DNA of 64,000 nucleotides from Bacteroidales bacterium (GCA_017553625.1 JAFZKP010000029.1:1-64000); one strand, 5' to 3'. Shown: positions 1-7,580, counted from the stretch's first letter. Notes: generated from the sequence alone by a model not told the origin. Program-made: numbers and translations.

Positions 1-154
1 AAGTCGCCCACAATGTGCCGCTTGGCAATCCCAAATCGACATATTCATGGTCGTTAACACTTACATTTTCTGAATTTTTCTCTTTCTTGCATCCTACAAG
101 AAAAACTATCGCAACCGTAATCAAAAAAAACGATATGGACTTTATGAATCTCAT
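1..154 (-). CDS. Partial lipoprotein with EYVDLGLPSGTLWA motif (5' part only)
   Basis: Reads leftward off the window edge; 51 codons are visible from an ATG at 154. The start encodes a lipoprotein signal (hydrophobic stretch, then LVGC with the lipid-acceptor Cys at residue 22 followed by KKEK). Residues 37-51 read EYVDLGLPSGTLWAT, a motif common at the start of the Fibrobacter/Bacteroidetes paralogous surface-lipoprotein domain. It is divergent from feoB with about 86 bp between the starts. Function is unknown; a surface lipoprotein is inferred from the signal alone. Too short for the ORF caller because it is truncated. Confidence 0.75.
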   Translation of the reverse strand, partial: MRFIKSISFFLITVAIVFLVGCKKEKNSENVSVNDHEYVDLGLPSGTLWAT

Positions 155-188
155 TTTTCATCATTTTAACCATGCAAAAGTATAAAAA

Positions 189-206
189 ATCCCCATTAAT
201 AGGGAT
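189..206. promoter_or_regulatory. Near-perfect 18-bp palindrome upstream of feoB (possible operator)
   Basis: ATCCCC ATTAAT AGGGAT is an inverted repeat with one mismatched pair, ending 22 bp before the -7 box, so it would overlap the -33 region. Position suggests an operator for an iron-responsive regulator, but it does not look like a classical Fur box. Inference only. Confidence 0.35.
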
Positions 207-228
207 GCTATCCAATCTTTTTTCTTAG

Positions 229-236
229 TAATTTTG
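229..236 (+). promoter_or_regulatory. -7 box (TAATTTTG) of feoB
   Basis: Matches the Bacteroidetes TAnnTTTG box. It ends 4 bp before the feoB ATG, so transcription would begin at or next to the start codon (leaderless mRNA). Confidence 0.55.
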
Positions 237-240
237 CATC

Positions 241-2607
241 ATGAAAAATATTGAAATGACAACTCTCGACAAACTCGAAATAGGACAGTCGGCGGTAATA
301 AAAACAGTAGGTGGAGAAGGCTCGCGTCGTCAGCATTTCCTGGACATGGGCGTGATTCCCGACGCTGTTGTCAAACTCGTGAAATACGCTCCTCTCGGCG
401 ACCCGATGGAGGTGATGATTCACAGTTACTCGCTCACTTTGCGCAAAGCCGACGCCAAGCTTATTGAAGTGGAACCACATATCCCTGCCAAAGAGACAGA
501 AGACGATGCCTTCGACATCAATAAACTGTATATCACATCGCTTCACGACCATAACGCTCACCCCGGACTTGGCGAGGAAGGCATATATCACGACAAGACT
601 CATGAAAACCCGCTGCCAAAAGGCACAAAACTGACTTTCGCACTCGCAGGTCAGCAAAACTGCGGCAAGACAACGCTTTTCAACCAGTTGACAGGCTCAA
701 ACCAACACGTCGGCAACTTCCCTGGCGTCACCGTCGACCGTAAAGACGGCGTGATAAAAGGGCATCAAGAGACTTCCGTGACAGACCTTCCGGGAATCTA
801 TTCCCTTTCACCTTACACCAACGAGGAAATCGTGTCACGTGAGTTTATATTGAAAGAGAAACCCAAGGCGATTATCAATATCGTGGACGCCAACAACATC
901 GAACGCAACCTCTATCTCACCATGCAGCTGATGGAGCTCGGCGTGCCTATGGTGCTGGCACTCAACATGATGGACGAGGTGCGTCACAACGGCGGCACCA
1001 TACGTGTCAACGAGATGGAACAGATCCTCGGACTGCCGGTTGTGCCTATCTCAGCAGCCAAAAACGAGGGTGTCAATGAGTTGGTGGACCACGCCATCCA
1101 CGTGGCGAAATATCAGGAAGAGCCTGTGCGTCAGGACTTTTGCGACAAGGACGACCACGACGGGGCAGTACACCGCTGCCTGCACAGCATCATGCACCTC
1201 ATCGAAGACCACGCCCAACGTGCCGACATTCCGGTGCGTTTCGCCGCATCCAAGCTCGTGGAAGGCGACAAAATAGTGCTCGACGCTCTGCAACTCTCTC
1301 AAAATGAGAAAGAAACACTCGAACACCTCATCTTGCAGATGGAAGAGGAACGCGGTCTCGACCGAGCCGCAGCCATGGCCGAGATGCGCTTCACTTTCAT
1401 AAAACGCCTGTGCTCTAAAACGGTAGTAAAACCTAAGGAAAGCAAAGAATATCAACGCAGCCGCGCAATTGATAAGATTTTAACTGGAAAATGGACCGCC
1501 ATCCCTATTTTTATATTGGTGATGATGGGTGTCATCTATCTTTCCATCGACGCACTCGGCGCTCCACTGCAAGACTTACTGGATAACGGCATACAATGGC
1601 TTGCTGGCGTCTGCGGTGCGGCTCTCGCCCGTTGGAACGTCACACCAGTGGTGCAGTCACTCGTCGTCGACGGCATCTTTGGCGGCGTAGGAACCATCAT
1701 CAGCTTTATCCCTATCATCATACTGCTTTTCTTCTTCCTGAGTCTGCTTGAAGACAGCGGTTACATGGCGCGCGTGGCTTTCGTCAGCGACAGTTTTTTA
1801 AGAAAACTGGGTCTCACCGGACACAGCATCGTGCCGCTGCTAATAGGCTTCGGCTGCACGGTTCCTGCTGTGATGGCGTCGCGCACACTGCACTCCACCC
1901 ACGACCGTTGGCGCACAATACTACTCACACCTTTCATGAGCTGCTCGGCAAAAATCCCGATTTACGCCTTCTTCACCGACTATTTCTTCCCGCATCACGG
2001 CGGACTGGTGCTGATTTGCCTGTATTTGTTCGGCATCGTCATGGGACTTGTCGTCGCGTTGTTCTCCAAAAACAAAGGCGACGTGGCTCCTTTCGTGATG
2101 GAACTGCCGAACTATCGCATGCCTGGCACGAAAAACGTGGCGCATCTGCTGTGGGACAAGACAAAAGACTTCCTCCAACGCGCCTTCACTGTCATTTTCC
2201 TCGCCTCTCTGGTGATTTGGTTCCTTCAAACCTTTGATTTCCATTTCAATATGGTTGAAAACGGTGAAGGCAGCATCCTCGCGTTGATAGCCGGATGGAT
2301 AGCCCCGATATTCAAACCAATCGGACTCGGCGAATGGCAAATCGTGACAGCCTTGGTGAGCGGTTTCATGGCAAAGGAAAGCGTGGTGGCAACTCTCGAA
2401 GTGCTCAACGCCATCGATTTGTTCACTTTAACGACATCAATCTCGATGTTAGTGTTCTGCCTCCTCTACACCCCTTGCGTCGCCGCAATGGCCGCAATAC
2501 GCCGTGAACTGGGCACAAAATGGATGCTCGTCATCATCTTGTTCCAATGCATTGTGGCATGGATCGCTGCGTTTGTTGTCTATTTAATTGCAGGAGCGAT
2601 AATATGA
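241..2607 (+). CDS. feoB: FeoA-FeoB fusion, ferrous iron transporter
   Basis: Inner-membrane Fe(II) uptake protein of 788 aa. Residues 1-76 form a FeoA (SH3-like) domain that is usually a separate small protein. The GTP-binding domain begins with the P-loop GQQNCGKT at 137-144, followed by GNFPGVTVD (G2) and DLPGIYSL (G3). The C-terminal half carries the multiple membrane segments of the permease, including the Gate motif region GFGCTVPAVMASRTL. The start ATG sits 4 bp after a -7 box, and no upstream in-frame start is needed to give a complete FeoA domain. The stop overlaps the start of the downstream small Cys-rich gene (ATGA), so the two are translationally coupled. FeoA-FeoB fusions are common in Bacteroidetes. 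Assignment is secure. Confidence 0.96.
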   Translation: MKNIEMTTLDKLEIGQSAVIKTVGGEGSRRQHFLDMGVIPDAVVKLVKYAPLGDPMEVMIHSYSLTLRKADAKLIEVEPHIPAKETEDDAFDINKLYITSLHDHNAHPGLGEEGIYHDKTHENPLPKGTKLTFALAGQQNCGKTTLFNQLTGSNQHVGNFPGVTVDRKDGVIKGHQETSVTDLPGIYSLSPYTNEEIVSREFILKEKPKAIINIVDANNIERNLYLTMQLMELGVPMVLALNMMDEVRHNGGTIRVNEMEQILGLPVVPISAAKNEGVNELVDHAIHVAKYQEEPVRQDFCDKDDHDGAVHRCLHSIMHLIEDHAQRADIPVRFAASKLVEGDKIVLDALQLSQNEKETLEHLILQMEEERGLDRAAAMAEMRFTFIKRLCSKTVVKPKESKEYQRSRAIDKILTGKWTAIPIFILVMMGVIYLSIDALGAPLQDLLDNGIQWLAGVCGAALARWNVTPVVQSLVVDGIFGGVGTIISFIPIIILLFFFLSLLEDSGYMARVAFVSDSFLRKLGLTGHSIVPLLIGFGCTVPAVMASRTLHSTHDRWRTILLTPFMSCSAKIPIYAFFTDYFFPHHGGLVLICLYLFGIVMGLVVALFSKNKGDVAPFVMELPNYRMPGTKNVAHLLWDKTKDFLQRAFTVIFLASLVIWFLQTFDFHFNMVENGEGSILALIAGWIAPIFKPIGLGEWQIVTALVSGFMAKESVVATLEVLNAIDLFTLTTSISMLVFCLLYTPCVAAMAAIRRELGTKWMLVIILFQCIVAWIAAFVVYLIAGAII

Positions 2608-2762
2608 ATTTAGCTACAGGCATAGTGTTATTGGTTGTTGCATCCCTCGTGGTGCTGGCAATTTTTTCATTAAAAAAATGTAGAGACGTTTCCCAAAACG
2701 TCTCTACAAAATCAAACAAATGCAATAATTGCAATTCTGTTTCTTGTCCTTTTAAACGTTAA
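2604..2762 (+). CDS. FeoB-associated Cys-rich membrane protein
   Basis: A 52-residue protein starting at the ATG that overlaps the feoB stop (ATGA). It has one N-terminal membrane helix (about residues 4-24, LATGIVLLVVASLVVLAIF) and a C-terminal tail with four Cys in KCRD, KCNNCNSVSC. Size, position and the Cys tail fit the FeoB-associated Cys-rich family, thought to act with FeoB at the membrane; the exact role is unknown. Residues 26-35 (CRDVSQNVST) are encoded by a 30-bp interspersed palindrome inserted in frame, which contributes one of the Cys residues. The longer upstream in-frame start is inside feoB and is not favoured. Confidence 0.8.
   Translation: MNLATGIVLLVVASLVVLAIFSLKKCRDVSQNVSTKSNKCNNCNSVSCPFKR
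2679..2708. repeat. Interspersed palindrome, in frame (copy 1)
   Basis: TGTAGAGACG and its reverse complement around a 10-bp centre; lies inside the FeoB-associated gene and encodes CRDVSQNVST. Confidence 0.85.
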
Positions 2763-2913
2763 TATCTGCAAGACAATCTTTGCATAGACAATCAGAATAA
2801 TTTTCCTTTAGATGAGCCTTTGCGCTGTCACTGAGATGTATTTTCACACACCAGCAATCGATTGAATGCACGCATTCGAACTCTTTTCCGCAACGAGGAC
2901 AAATCTTTTTCAT
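2752..2913 (-). CDS. Cysteine-rich CWC-type small protein
   Basis: A 53-aa protein with the pattern CPRCGKEFEC...DCWC...DCLCKDCL: paired Cys near the N-terminus, a CWC core and a C-terminal CLCxxC. This matches the Cys-rich CWC family of putative zinc-binding proteins; the function is unknown. The start at 2913 (MKKICPRCG) is chosen over an upstream start at 2949 because the family begins with the CPxCG motif and the extension would run into the preceding gene. It starts 2 bp after the stop of the T9SS gene upstream, so is probably its co-transcribed tail, and it converges with the FeoB-associated gene, overlapping it by 11 bp. Confidence 0.8.
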   Translation of the reverse strand: MKKICPRCGKEFECVHSIDCWCVKIHLSDSAKAHLKENYSDCLCKDCLADINV

Positions 2914-2915
2914 AA

Positions 2916-3911
2916 TTACCTGATTATCAATCGTTCTGTAAAGACGCAATATTTTGCGTCTCCATAATATACGCGAACAAAATACATTCCCGATTTCAAT
3001 CCCGACACATTGATTTCGTTTTCCGTTGATGAAATCATCAATTGTCCTGTAATATCAAACACATCTATGGATTGTAAAGACGTAAAATTTTGCGTCTCAA
3101 TACGAATATAATCATACGCTGGATTCGGATAAACCGAAATAGTCATATTGTCATTCTCTTCAATGCCATCTGGGAAATGCTCCAGATCATGAATCACTCC
3201 TACAGCATCGAGGTCGAAACCGCTTGATGCGAATGGCGTCGGCCACGGGTCGTTGACAGGATGATCTTCCGAATCGTATGTGGCATATTGCGGGTCGATA
3301 CATCCTACAACATCGACAACGCGGACATGCGTGATGTTGTTTTTGTCTAATAACGGATCGTTCTGAACCTCGTCAAGGTCAAACGGAGTGCCGTAAAAGG
3401 CTCCATATTTGCCTGCGAAGTTATGAATCATCGCAGGATCCATCGTCGCGAAACCGTTAAGCTGCGTATCGAAAGGCACACGTGTTATTGCAGGAAAACG
3501 GAAGAAATTTTCTCCATCTGAACTCACTTCAACAAATGCAATCTCGAGAAACCAAAGGTCACCGCTCTTGAAACCGTTTTCAAACACTGCAAAATCAGGT
3601 CCCGGACGGTTACATATTGGCGATGCGAATGTCAACGTAGCATAGCCTCCGTCACCAAGGCAAGTCACGGCGTATGTGCCACCAGGAACGCCTATGGCAT
3701 TCTCTGCAGGATAGCCTGAACCTGCCACACCAGCGCTCGGGTTGGTGATGTCCATCGGTCCCGGCTCGACAACGCAACCTGTCGCCCATGCCACGAAAGC
3801 CGAAGAGTCAGCATGCATGGCTGTGGTGCCAGGCTGGTCCTGTGCAGGAGCAAACTGCGCCCACATAGCCATTGGCACCATAGCCATCAATATTAATAAT
3901 AATTTTCTCAT
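2916..3911 (-). CDS. Secreted T9SS-sorted protein in cobalamin-riboswitch unit
   Basis: 331 aa with a signal peptide (residues 1-18, ending MAMWAQ), a globular domain carrying GPDFAVFENGF (104-114) and FLEIAFVEVSSDG, and a type A T9SS sorting domain from about residue 255 (YPNP at 261) to the C-terminal basic end LIIR. The product should be exported through the outer membrane and anchored on the surface. I do not recognise a catalytic motif. It overlaps the upstream gene by 4 bp (ATGA), so both respond to the cobalamin riboswitch at 5215-5360; a role in capturing cobalamin or a corrinoid-carrying ligand is inferred from that alone. Two interspersed palindromes lie in frame inside the sorting domain (IETQNFTSLQ and GDAKYCVFT). 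Confidence 0.85.
   Translation of the reverse strand: MRKLLLILMAMVPMAMWAQFAPAQDQPGTTAMHADSSAFVAWATGCVVEPGPMDITNPSAGVAGSGYPAENAIGVPGGTYAVTCLGDGGYATLTFASPICNRPGPDFAVFENGFKSGDLWFLEIAFVEVSSDGENFFRFPAITRVPFDTQLNGFATMDPAMIHNFAGKYGAFYGTPFDLDEVQNDPLLDKNNITHVRVVDVVGCIDPQYATYDSEDHPVNDPWPTPFASSGFDLDAVGVIHDLEHFPDGIEENDNMTISVYPNPAYDYIRIETQNFTSLQSIDVFDITGQLMISSTENEINVSGLKSGMYFVRVYYGDAKYCVFTERLIIR
2937..2965. repeat. Interspersed palindrome, in frame (copy 2)
   Basis: TGTAAAGACGC and a near-complement; encodes GDAKYCVFT in the last beta-hairpin of the T9SS sorting domain of the 2916-3911 gene. Confidence 0.75.
3073..3102. repeat. Interspersed palindrome, in frame (copy 3)
   Basis: TGTAAAGACG...CGTCTCAATA; encodes IETQNFTSLQ just after the YPNP strand of the sorting domain. 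Confidence 0.8.
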
Positions 3912-5095
3912 TTAACAACGAGTTTCACTGTCTTTGAAGCGTTTTCACTTCTCACAGTGACGAAGTAAACGCCAGCTTCCATGCTTCTTAAATCAATAGC
4001 TGTCTCTGTTGTGGTGAGAACATTACGACCCATGACATCGTAAATTTGTAAAGACACAAAATCTTGTGTCTCAACATTAACCATAATGAAATCTGTTGCA
4101 GGATTCGGGTAAACCGACATTTCTAAAGCCTCAACCTCACCAACAGCGTCGTATGCTGTAACAGGCTGTACTGGGGTTTCCCAAACGTATGTCCAAGCTG
4201 CAATTTCAGTACCAATGGTATAGTCGCCCCATTTTACAAAATCGTCATCGATTACGGTTTGTTCGTCAAAAGTATACCATGACTGCACACCGTTCACGTT
4301 GTACATGGCGTTATAACCCGAAAGTTCATAATTCACTTCATTATAGTTGAAGGTGAGTTCGGTAAGCATCATGCCACCCCATGAAGACGGTTCGTCATTG
4401 AAAGCGAAACGCTGGTCAACAGCAGCAATAGCTTCCATCATTTCTTTAATTGTGACACTTTCGCCATCGAATCTGTAACCCCAAGCGAAGCAGACATCTT
4501 CAGGGTCGGCAAAGTTCACAGCAAATATTGCCTCGTTCTCGCCTTCGCCAATCCAGTAAAGGATTTCCGATGGGTCGATAGTTGCCTCTTCGCCTAATGC
4601 ATAGACAGGAGCCACTTCTTTTTCATAGACATAAATCCAGTTTTCCGGATCAATCATTGTGCCGCAATGTGTGTCGCCAATTTTCACATATTCACCGTCG
4701 CTGACTAATGCCACATCATAAGTATCCCATGTCGATTCACCATTAATCAGATAGGTAAGCCATCCCGCTTCAACGAGACTCAAATCGAGAACACCGTCAT
4801 TGAAATGCAGGTCGTTGATAAAACCACTTGCTTCATAGCTGAAACGGTAATCAGCTGCCGCGATGTCGTCCATGATAGTTTTCATAACGACATTTTCGCC
4901 ATCGAAACGATAGCCCCAAGCCAATGCTGTGTCAGGCTCGGCCCAGTTGACGATGAAAACCACTTCACTTTCACCCTCGCCAATCCAGAATTTGATGTCG
5001 GATGGGTCGATTGTCGCATCTTCCTGTGCGAAAAGGTTGGTCGAGAAAAGACCGAAGATTCCTAAAAGGAACATTAAAGTAAATTTTTTAACCAT
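3908..5095 (-). CDS. Secreted two-repeat T9SS-sorted protein, cobalamin-riboswitch controlled
   Basis: 395 aa: signal peptide (1-23, LFAQ), two tandem repeats of about 145 residues (27-165 and 171-about 315), each opening ATIDPS-I-WIGEGE and containing AWGYRFDG, then a T9SS type A sorting domain from about 322 (YPNPATDF). It should be surface-displayed. The repeat is familiar from other Bacteroidetes secreted proteins but I cannot give an enzymatic function. It is the first gene after a full cobalamin riboswitch and is coupled by a 4-bp overlap to the next T9SS gene. The sorting domain contains an in-frame palindrome (VETQDFVSLQ) at the same place as in its neighbour. Surface corrinoid capture is an inference. 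Confidence 0.85.
   Translation of the reverse strand: MVKKFTLMFLLGIFGLFSTNLFAQEDATIDPSDIKFWIGEGESEVVFIVNWAEPDTALAWGYRFDGENVVMKTIMDDIAAADYRFSYEASGFINDLHFNDGVLDLSLVEAGWLTYLINGESTWDTYDVALVSDGEYVKIGDTHCGTMIDPENWIYVYEKEVAPVYALGEEATIDPSEILYWIGEGENEAIFAVNFADPEDVCFAWGYRFDGESVTIKEMMEAIAAVDQRFAFNDEPSSWGGMMLTELTFNYNEVNYELSGYNAMYNVNGVQSWYTFDEQTVIDDDFVKWGDYTIGTEIAAWTYVWETPVQPVTAYDAVGEVEALEMSVYPNPATDFIMVNVETQDFVSLQIYDVMGRNVLTTTETAIDLRSMEAGVYFVTVRSENASKTVKLVVK
4047..4076. repeat. Interspersed palindrome, in frame (copy 4)
   Basis: TGTAAAGACAC...GTGTCTCAACA; encodes VETQDFVSLQ in the sorting domain of the 3908-5095 gene. The stem bases differ from copy 3 although the site is equivalent. Confidence 0.8.
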
Positions 5096-5214
5096 AACTT
5101 AGATTTTTAAGGTTTAATAATAATTTAATTACCTCAAAACCTCGTGGAAAAACGTTGGTACCTTTTAAAAAGGGAAAGCCAGCTTTTGTCCCGAAAGCTT
5201 TGTTTACGATAATT

Positions 5215-5360
5215 GGCAGGTCTTCTGACTTACTCCTTTATTCTTGCCGCCTTCCCGAAATAATTGATTATCAGTGGCATAGTGGCAAGCGTTAAGAGCT
5301 TACAGCAGCGGGAACTGTCCCGGATTCACACCGGATTCCCTATTGAGCCTCCCGGCACCA
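5215..5360 (-). ncRNA. Cobalamin (B12) riboswitch
   Basis: On the minus strand the segment runs GGTGCC, AATAGGGAATCCGGTG, GACAGTTCCCGCTGCTG, then GGGAAGGCGGCAAGAA and the closing B12 box AAGTCAGAAGACCTGCC. These are the conserved blocks of the AdoCbl-class riboswitch in the right order. It lies about 120 bases upstream of the T9SS gene starting at 5095 and about 5 bases downstream of the predicted start of transcription. In this family ligand binding normally lowers expression, so the two surface proteins should be made when cobalamin is scarce. Confidence 0.95.
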
Positions 5361-5370
5361 AAAATCGCTG

Positions 5371-5378
5371 CAAAAATA
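5371..5378 (-). promoter_or_regulatory. -7 box upstream of cobalamin riboswitch
   Basis: Minus-strand TATTTTTG; the expected transcription start falls near 5364, directly before the riboswitch. Confidence 0.5.
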
Positions 5379-5379
5379 C

Positions 5380-5407
5380 AAAAAAGTTTGCAATTGCAAA
5401 CTTTTTT
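5380..5407 (-). terminator. Hairpin with U-tract after folB
   Basis: GTTTGC AATT GCAAAC flanked by A and T runs; a symmetric intrinsic terminator. Oriented to end the leftward gltX-folB transcript before the riboswitch unit. Confidence 0.6.
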
Positions 5408-5484
5408 AGTTGTTCAATTGATCAGTTGTTCAGTTAATTGGTTGTCCTTAACTGAACAACTGACTAACTGATTAACTGACTAAC
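5407..5484. repeat. Octamer array 1 (AGTTNNTC units, inverted arms)
   Basis: Left arm of AGTTGTTC-type units and right arm of their complement, able to fold into one long hairpin. The right arm begins at the folB stop (GAA AGT TAG TCA on the minus strand), so the final Ser codon and the TAG stop are part of the repeat. Confidence 0.85.
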
Positions 5485-5830
5485 TTTCAAGTTCAACGCT
5501 AACACTTTCCATTTTGCCACCGAGCGGCGGGTTCATCTTCTTCACCTTCACCCAGGCGTAAGAAACGGCAGGAAACTCCTTCTGGATGGCATTTAAAATA
5601 CGTCTCGCAACATTTTCAAGCAGCTTTGACGAAATCATCATCTCGCGCTTCACCACGGCATAAACCTCCTGATAATTGACCGTATCTTCAAGATTATCGG
5701 TCTCTTCCGCCTTTGAGGTGTCAACCTCCATGCTCAAGTCCACGTTGAACCACGTCCCTATCTTGCGCTCCTCCTCGAAACACCCGTGATAGGCGTAGAA
5801 CTCCATTTTTTCTATTGAAATCACAGACAT
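5480..5830 (-). CDS. folB: Dihydroneopterin aldolase
   Basis: 116 aa, normal length for FolB, which converts 7,8-dihydroneopterin to 6-hydroxymethyl-dihydropterin in folate synthesis. The N-terminal strand-loop YAYHGCFEEER contains the Glu that binds the pterin ring, and the C-terminal VKVKKMNPPLGG carries the Lys-rich strand and P-P-L motif typical of the family. The start at 5830 gives the standard MSVISIEKMEFYAYHG beginning. It follows gltX in the same direction; the entire spacer between them is an octamer-repeat array. Confidence 0.93.
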   Translation of the reverse strand: MSVISIEKMEFYAYHGCFEEERKIGTWFNVDLSMEVDTSKAEETDNLEDTVNYQEVYAVVKREMMISSKLLENVARRILNAIQKEFPAVSYAWVKVKKMNPPLGGKMESVSVELES

Positions 5831-5920
5831 AGTTATTCAGTTGTTCAGTTATTCAGTTATTCAGTTATTCAGTCGTCAGATTTAACTGACTAACTGATCA
5901 ACTGACTAACTGACTAACTA
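5831..5920. repeat. Octamer array 2 between gltX and folB
   Basis: About five AGTTATTC-type units, a short loop (GTCGTCAGATTT) and about five complementary GACTAACT units. On the minus strand it begins with the gltX stop (AAA TAG TTA GTC) and ends directly before the folB ATG, so it fills the whole intergenic space. Confidence 0.85.
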
Positions 5921-7435
5921 TTTTAATACTTCAATTCCTTTTTCAATACGTTTCAACGCCTCGTCTTTTCCAATCAATCCAAGGATTTCATGGATATGCG
6001 GGCCTTTGCCTGCTCCGACGAGCATCAATCTGAGGCCGTTCATCACTGGTCCCATGCCGAGTTCATTGGCTGTAATCCATTCATTCAAAACCTTATCGAT
6101 GTTCTCTGTACTGAAATCGTCAATGTTTCTTATCACTTCCGAAGCCTGGCGCATCAAATCGGCGCTGTTTTCTTTCCAGCGTTTCTTAACCGTCACCTCG
6201 TCGTAAGTGGTTGGCTCCTCAAAGAAGAAGAAGCTCTGGTCCCACATCTCTTTCACGAAGTTGACACGGTCTTTCACCAATGCTGCCACCTTTGTAACGT
6301 ATTGAATATCAGCGTTAATATTCTTTTCAGCCTTCAGCCATTCCTGATATTCCTTGCCCACTTCCTCGCTCGAGCGGCGCATCAGATATTCATGGTTGAA
6401 CCATTTTGCCTTTTCAACATTAAATCTTGCTCCCGACTTGCTGCAGTGGTCGAATGAGAATGCCTGAATCAACTCGTCCATCGAGAAGATTTCCTGCTCT
6501 GTGCCTGGGTTCCAGCCGAGCAATGCCAGCATGTTTATGAATGCCTCCGCATAGTATCCCGACTGCTTGTAACCCGACGAAATCTCATGTGTCTCAGGAT
6601 TCTCCCATTGCATAGGAAACACTGGGAATCCAAGACGGTCGCCGTCACGTTTGCTGAGCTTGCCGTTGCCTTCTGGTTTGAGCAGCAATGGCAGGTGTGC
6701 AAATTCTGGAGCTTCCCATCCAAAGGCCTGATACAGAAGCACATGCAATGGCATTGAAGGCAACCATTCCTCACCACGAATCACGTGTGAAATCTTCATC
6801 AGATGGTCGTCGACGATGTTTGCAAGATGGTATGTCGGCATTCCGTCTGATTTGAACAGCACCTTATCATCCAAAGTGTTGGTGTTCACCTTGATATCAC
6901 CACGGATGATGTCGTGCATCTCCACCACGTAGTTCTCCGGCATCATGAAACGCACAGTGTAAGGAGTGCCGTTTGCAAGCAGCTCATCAACATCTTCTTT
7001 AGTCATTGTCAATGAGTTACGCAGCTCCTGACGTGTCTCGGCATTATAGATAAATGTCTTTTTCTGTGCTTCTGCTTCCTTGCGGAGGTTGTCGAGTTCC
7101 TCAGCCGTGTCGAATGCATAGTAAGCATGACCTTTCGCAATCAGTTCGTCGCTGTATTGTTTGTAAAGAGGCTTGCGGTTGCTCTGTTTGTAAGGACCGT
7201 AAGGACCGCCCACGATGTCGCTTTCATCGAACTTAATACCGCACCAGTCGAGCGATTTGATGATATATTCCTCAGCACCCGGCACAAAACGTGTCTGGTC
7301 GGTGTCTTCAATGCGGAGCAGCATCTTTCCGCCGTTTTTCTTAGCGAAAAGGTAGTTATACAAAGCGGTTCTCACGCCGCCGATATGCAACGGTCCAGTC
7401 GGACTTGGAGCAAAACGAACTCTTACTTCTTTCAT
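5918..7435 (-). CDS. gltX: Glutamyl-tRNA synthetase
   Basis: 505 aa, class I aminoacyl-tRNA synthetase. The HIGH signature is in RFAPSPTGPLHIGG close to the N-terminus and the KMSKS-type loop is KLSKRDGD. The start at 7435 (MKEVRVRFAPSPTG) is chosen over a track start at 7462, because the family begins a few residues before the RFAPSPTG motif and 7435 lies 16 bp after a -7 box. The last codons plus stop adjoin an octamer array. Likely co-transcribed with folB. Assignment is secure; discrimination between Glu-specific and non-discriminating forms cannot be made here, but a separate glnS is present at 34002. Confidence 0.96.
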   Translation of the reverse strand: MKEVRVRFAPSPTGPLHIGGVRTALYNYLFAKKNGGKMLLRIEDTDQTRFVPGAEEYIIKSLDWCGIKFDESDIVGGPYGPYKQSNRKPLYKQYSDELIAKGHAYYAFDTAEELDNLRKEAEAQKKTFIYNAETRQELRNSLTMTKEDVDELLANGTPYTVRFMMPENYVVEMHDIIRGDIKVNTNTLDDKVLFKSDGMPTYHLANIVDDHLMKISHVIRGEEWLPSMPLHVLLYQAFGWEAPEFAHLPLLLKPEGNGKLSKRDGDRLGFPVFPMQWENPETHEISSGYKQSGYYAEAFINMLALLGWNPGTEQEIFSMDELIQAFSFDHCSKSGARFNVEKAKWFNHEYLMRRSSEEVGKEYQEWLKAEKNINADIQYVTKVAALVKDRVNFVKEMWDQSFFFFEEPTTYDEVTVKKRWKENSADLMRQASEVIRNIDDFSTENIDKVLNEWITANELGMGPVMNGLRLMLVGAGKGPHIHEILGLIGKDEALKRIEKGIEVLK

Positions 7436-7451
7436 TTCTAAAAAATTTTTG

Positions 7452-7459
7452 CAAAAATA
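7452..7459 (-). promoter_or_regulatory. -7 box of gltX
   Basis: Minus-strand TATTTTTG, 16 bp before the gltX ATG. Confidence 0.5.
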
Positions 7460-7509
7460 CATATTTTTTAAACAGGTTTATCGTATTTAATCAATAATAT
7501 ATAAGCACT

Positions 7510-7530
7510 CGTACCTTTCCGTACCATTTT
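7510..7530 (+). promoter_or_regulatory. Direct-repeat operator candidate (CGTACC x2)
   Basis: CGTACC at 7510 and again at 7520, exactly 10 bp apart, ending just upstream of the -33 TTG of the TPR regulator gene. The same arrangement (CGTAAC x2, 10 bp apart) precedes the GLUG gene promoter at 9188. Confidence 0.55.
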
Positions 7531-7533
7531 TTC

Positions 7534-7564
7534 TTGACAAAATTCTATAGAATCGCTATTTTTG
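7534..7564 (+). promoter_or_regulatory. Promoter of TPR regulator (TTG-N20-TATTTTTG)
   Basis: TTGACA at 7534 and TATTTTTG at 7557-7564 with 20 bp between TTG and TA, the Bacteroidetes spacing. Confidence 0.7.
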
Positions 7565-7580
7565 TCATTTTAAAAATGAT

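Noticed and set aside
2679..2708. Palindromes as intrinsic terminators
   Set aside because: Most copies lie inside open reading frames and lack a T-run; only the one at 19776 is in a spacer.
5407..5484. Octamer arrays as CRISPR
   Set aside because: Unit is 8 bp and continuous, without spacers or cas genes; no CRISPR array was seen in the window.
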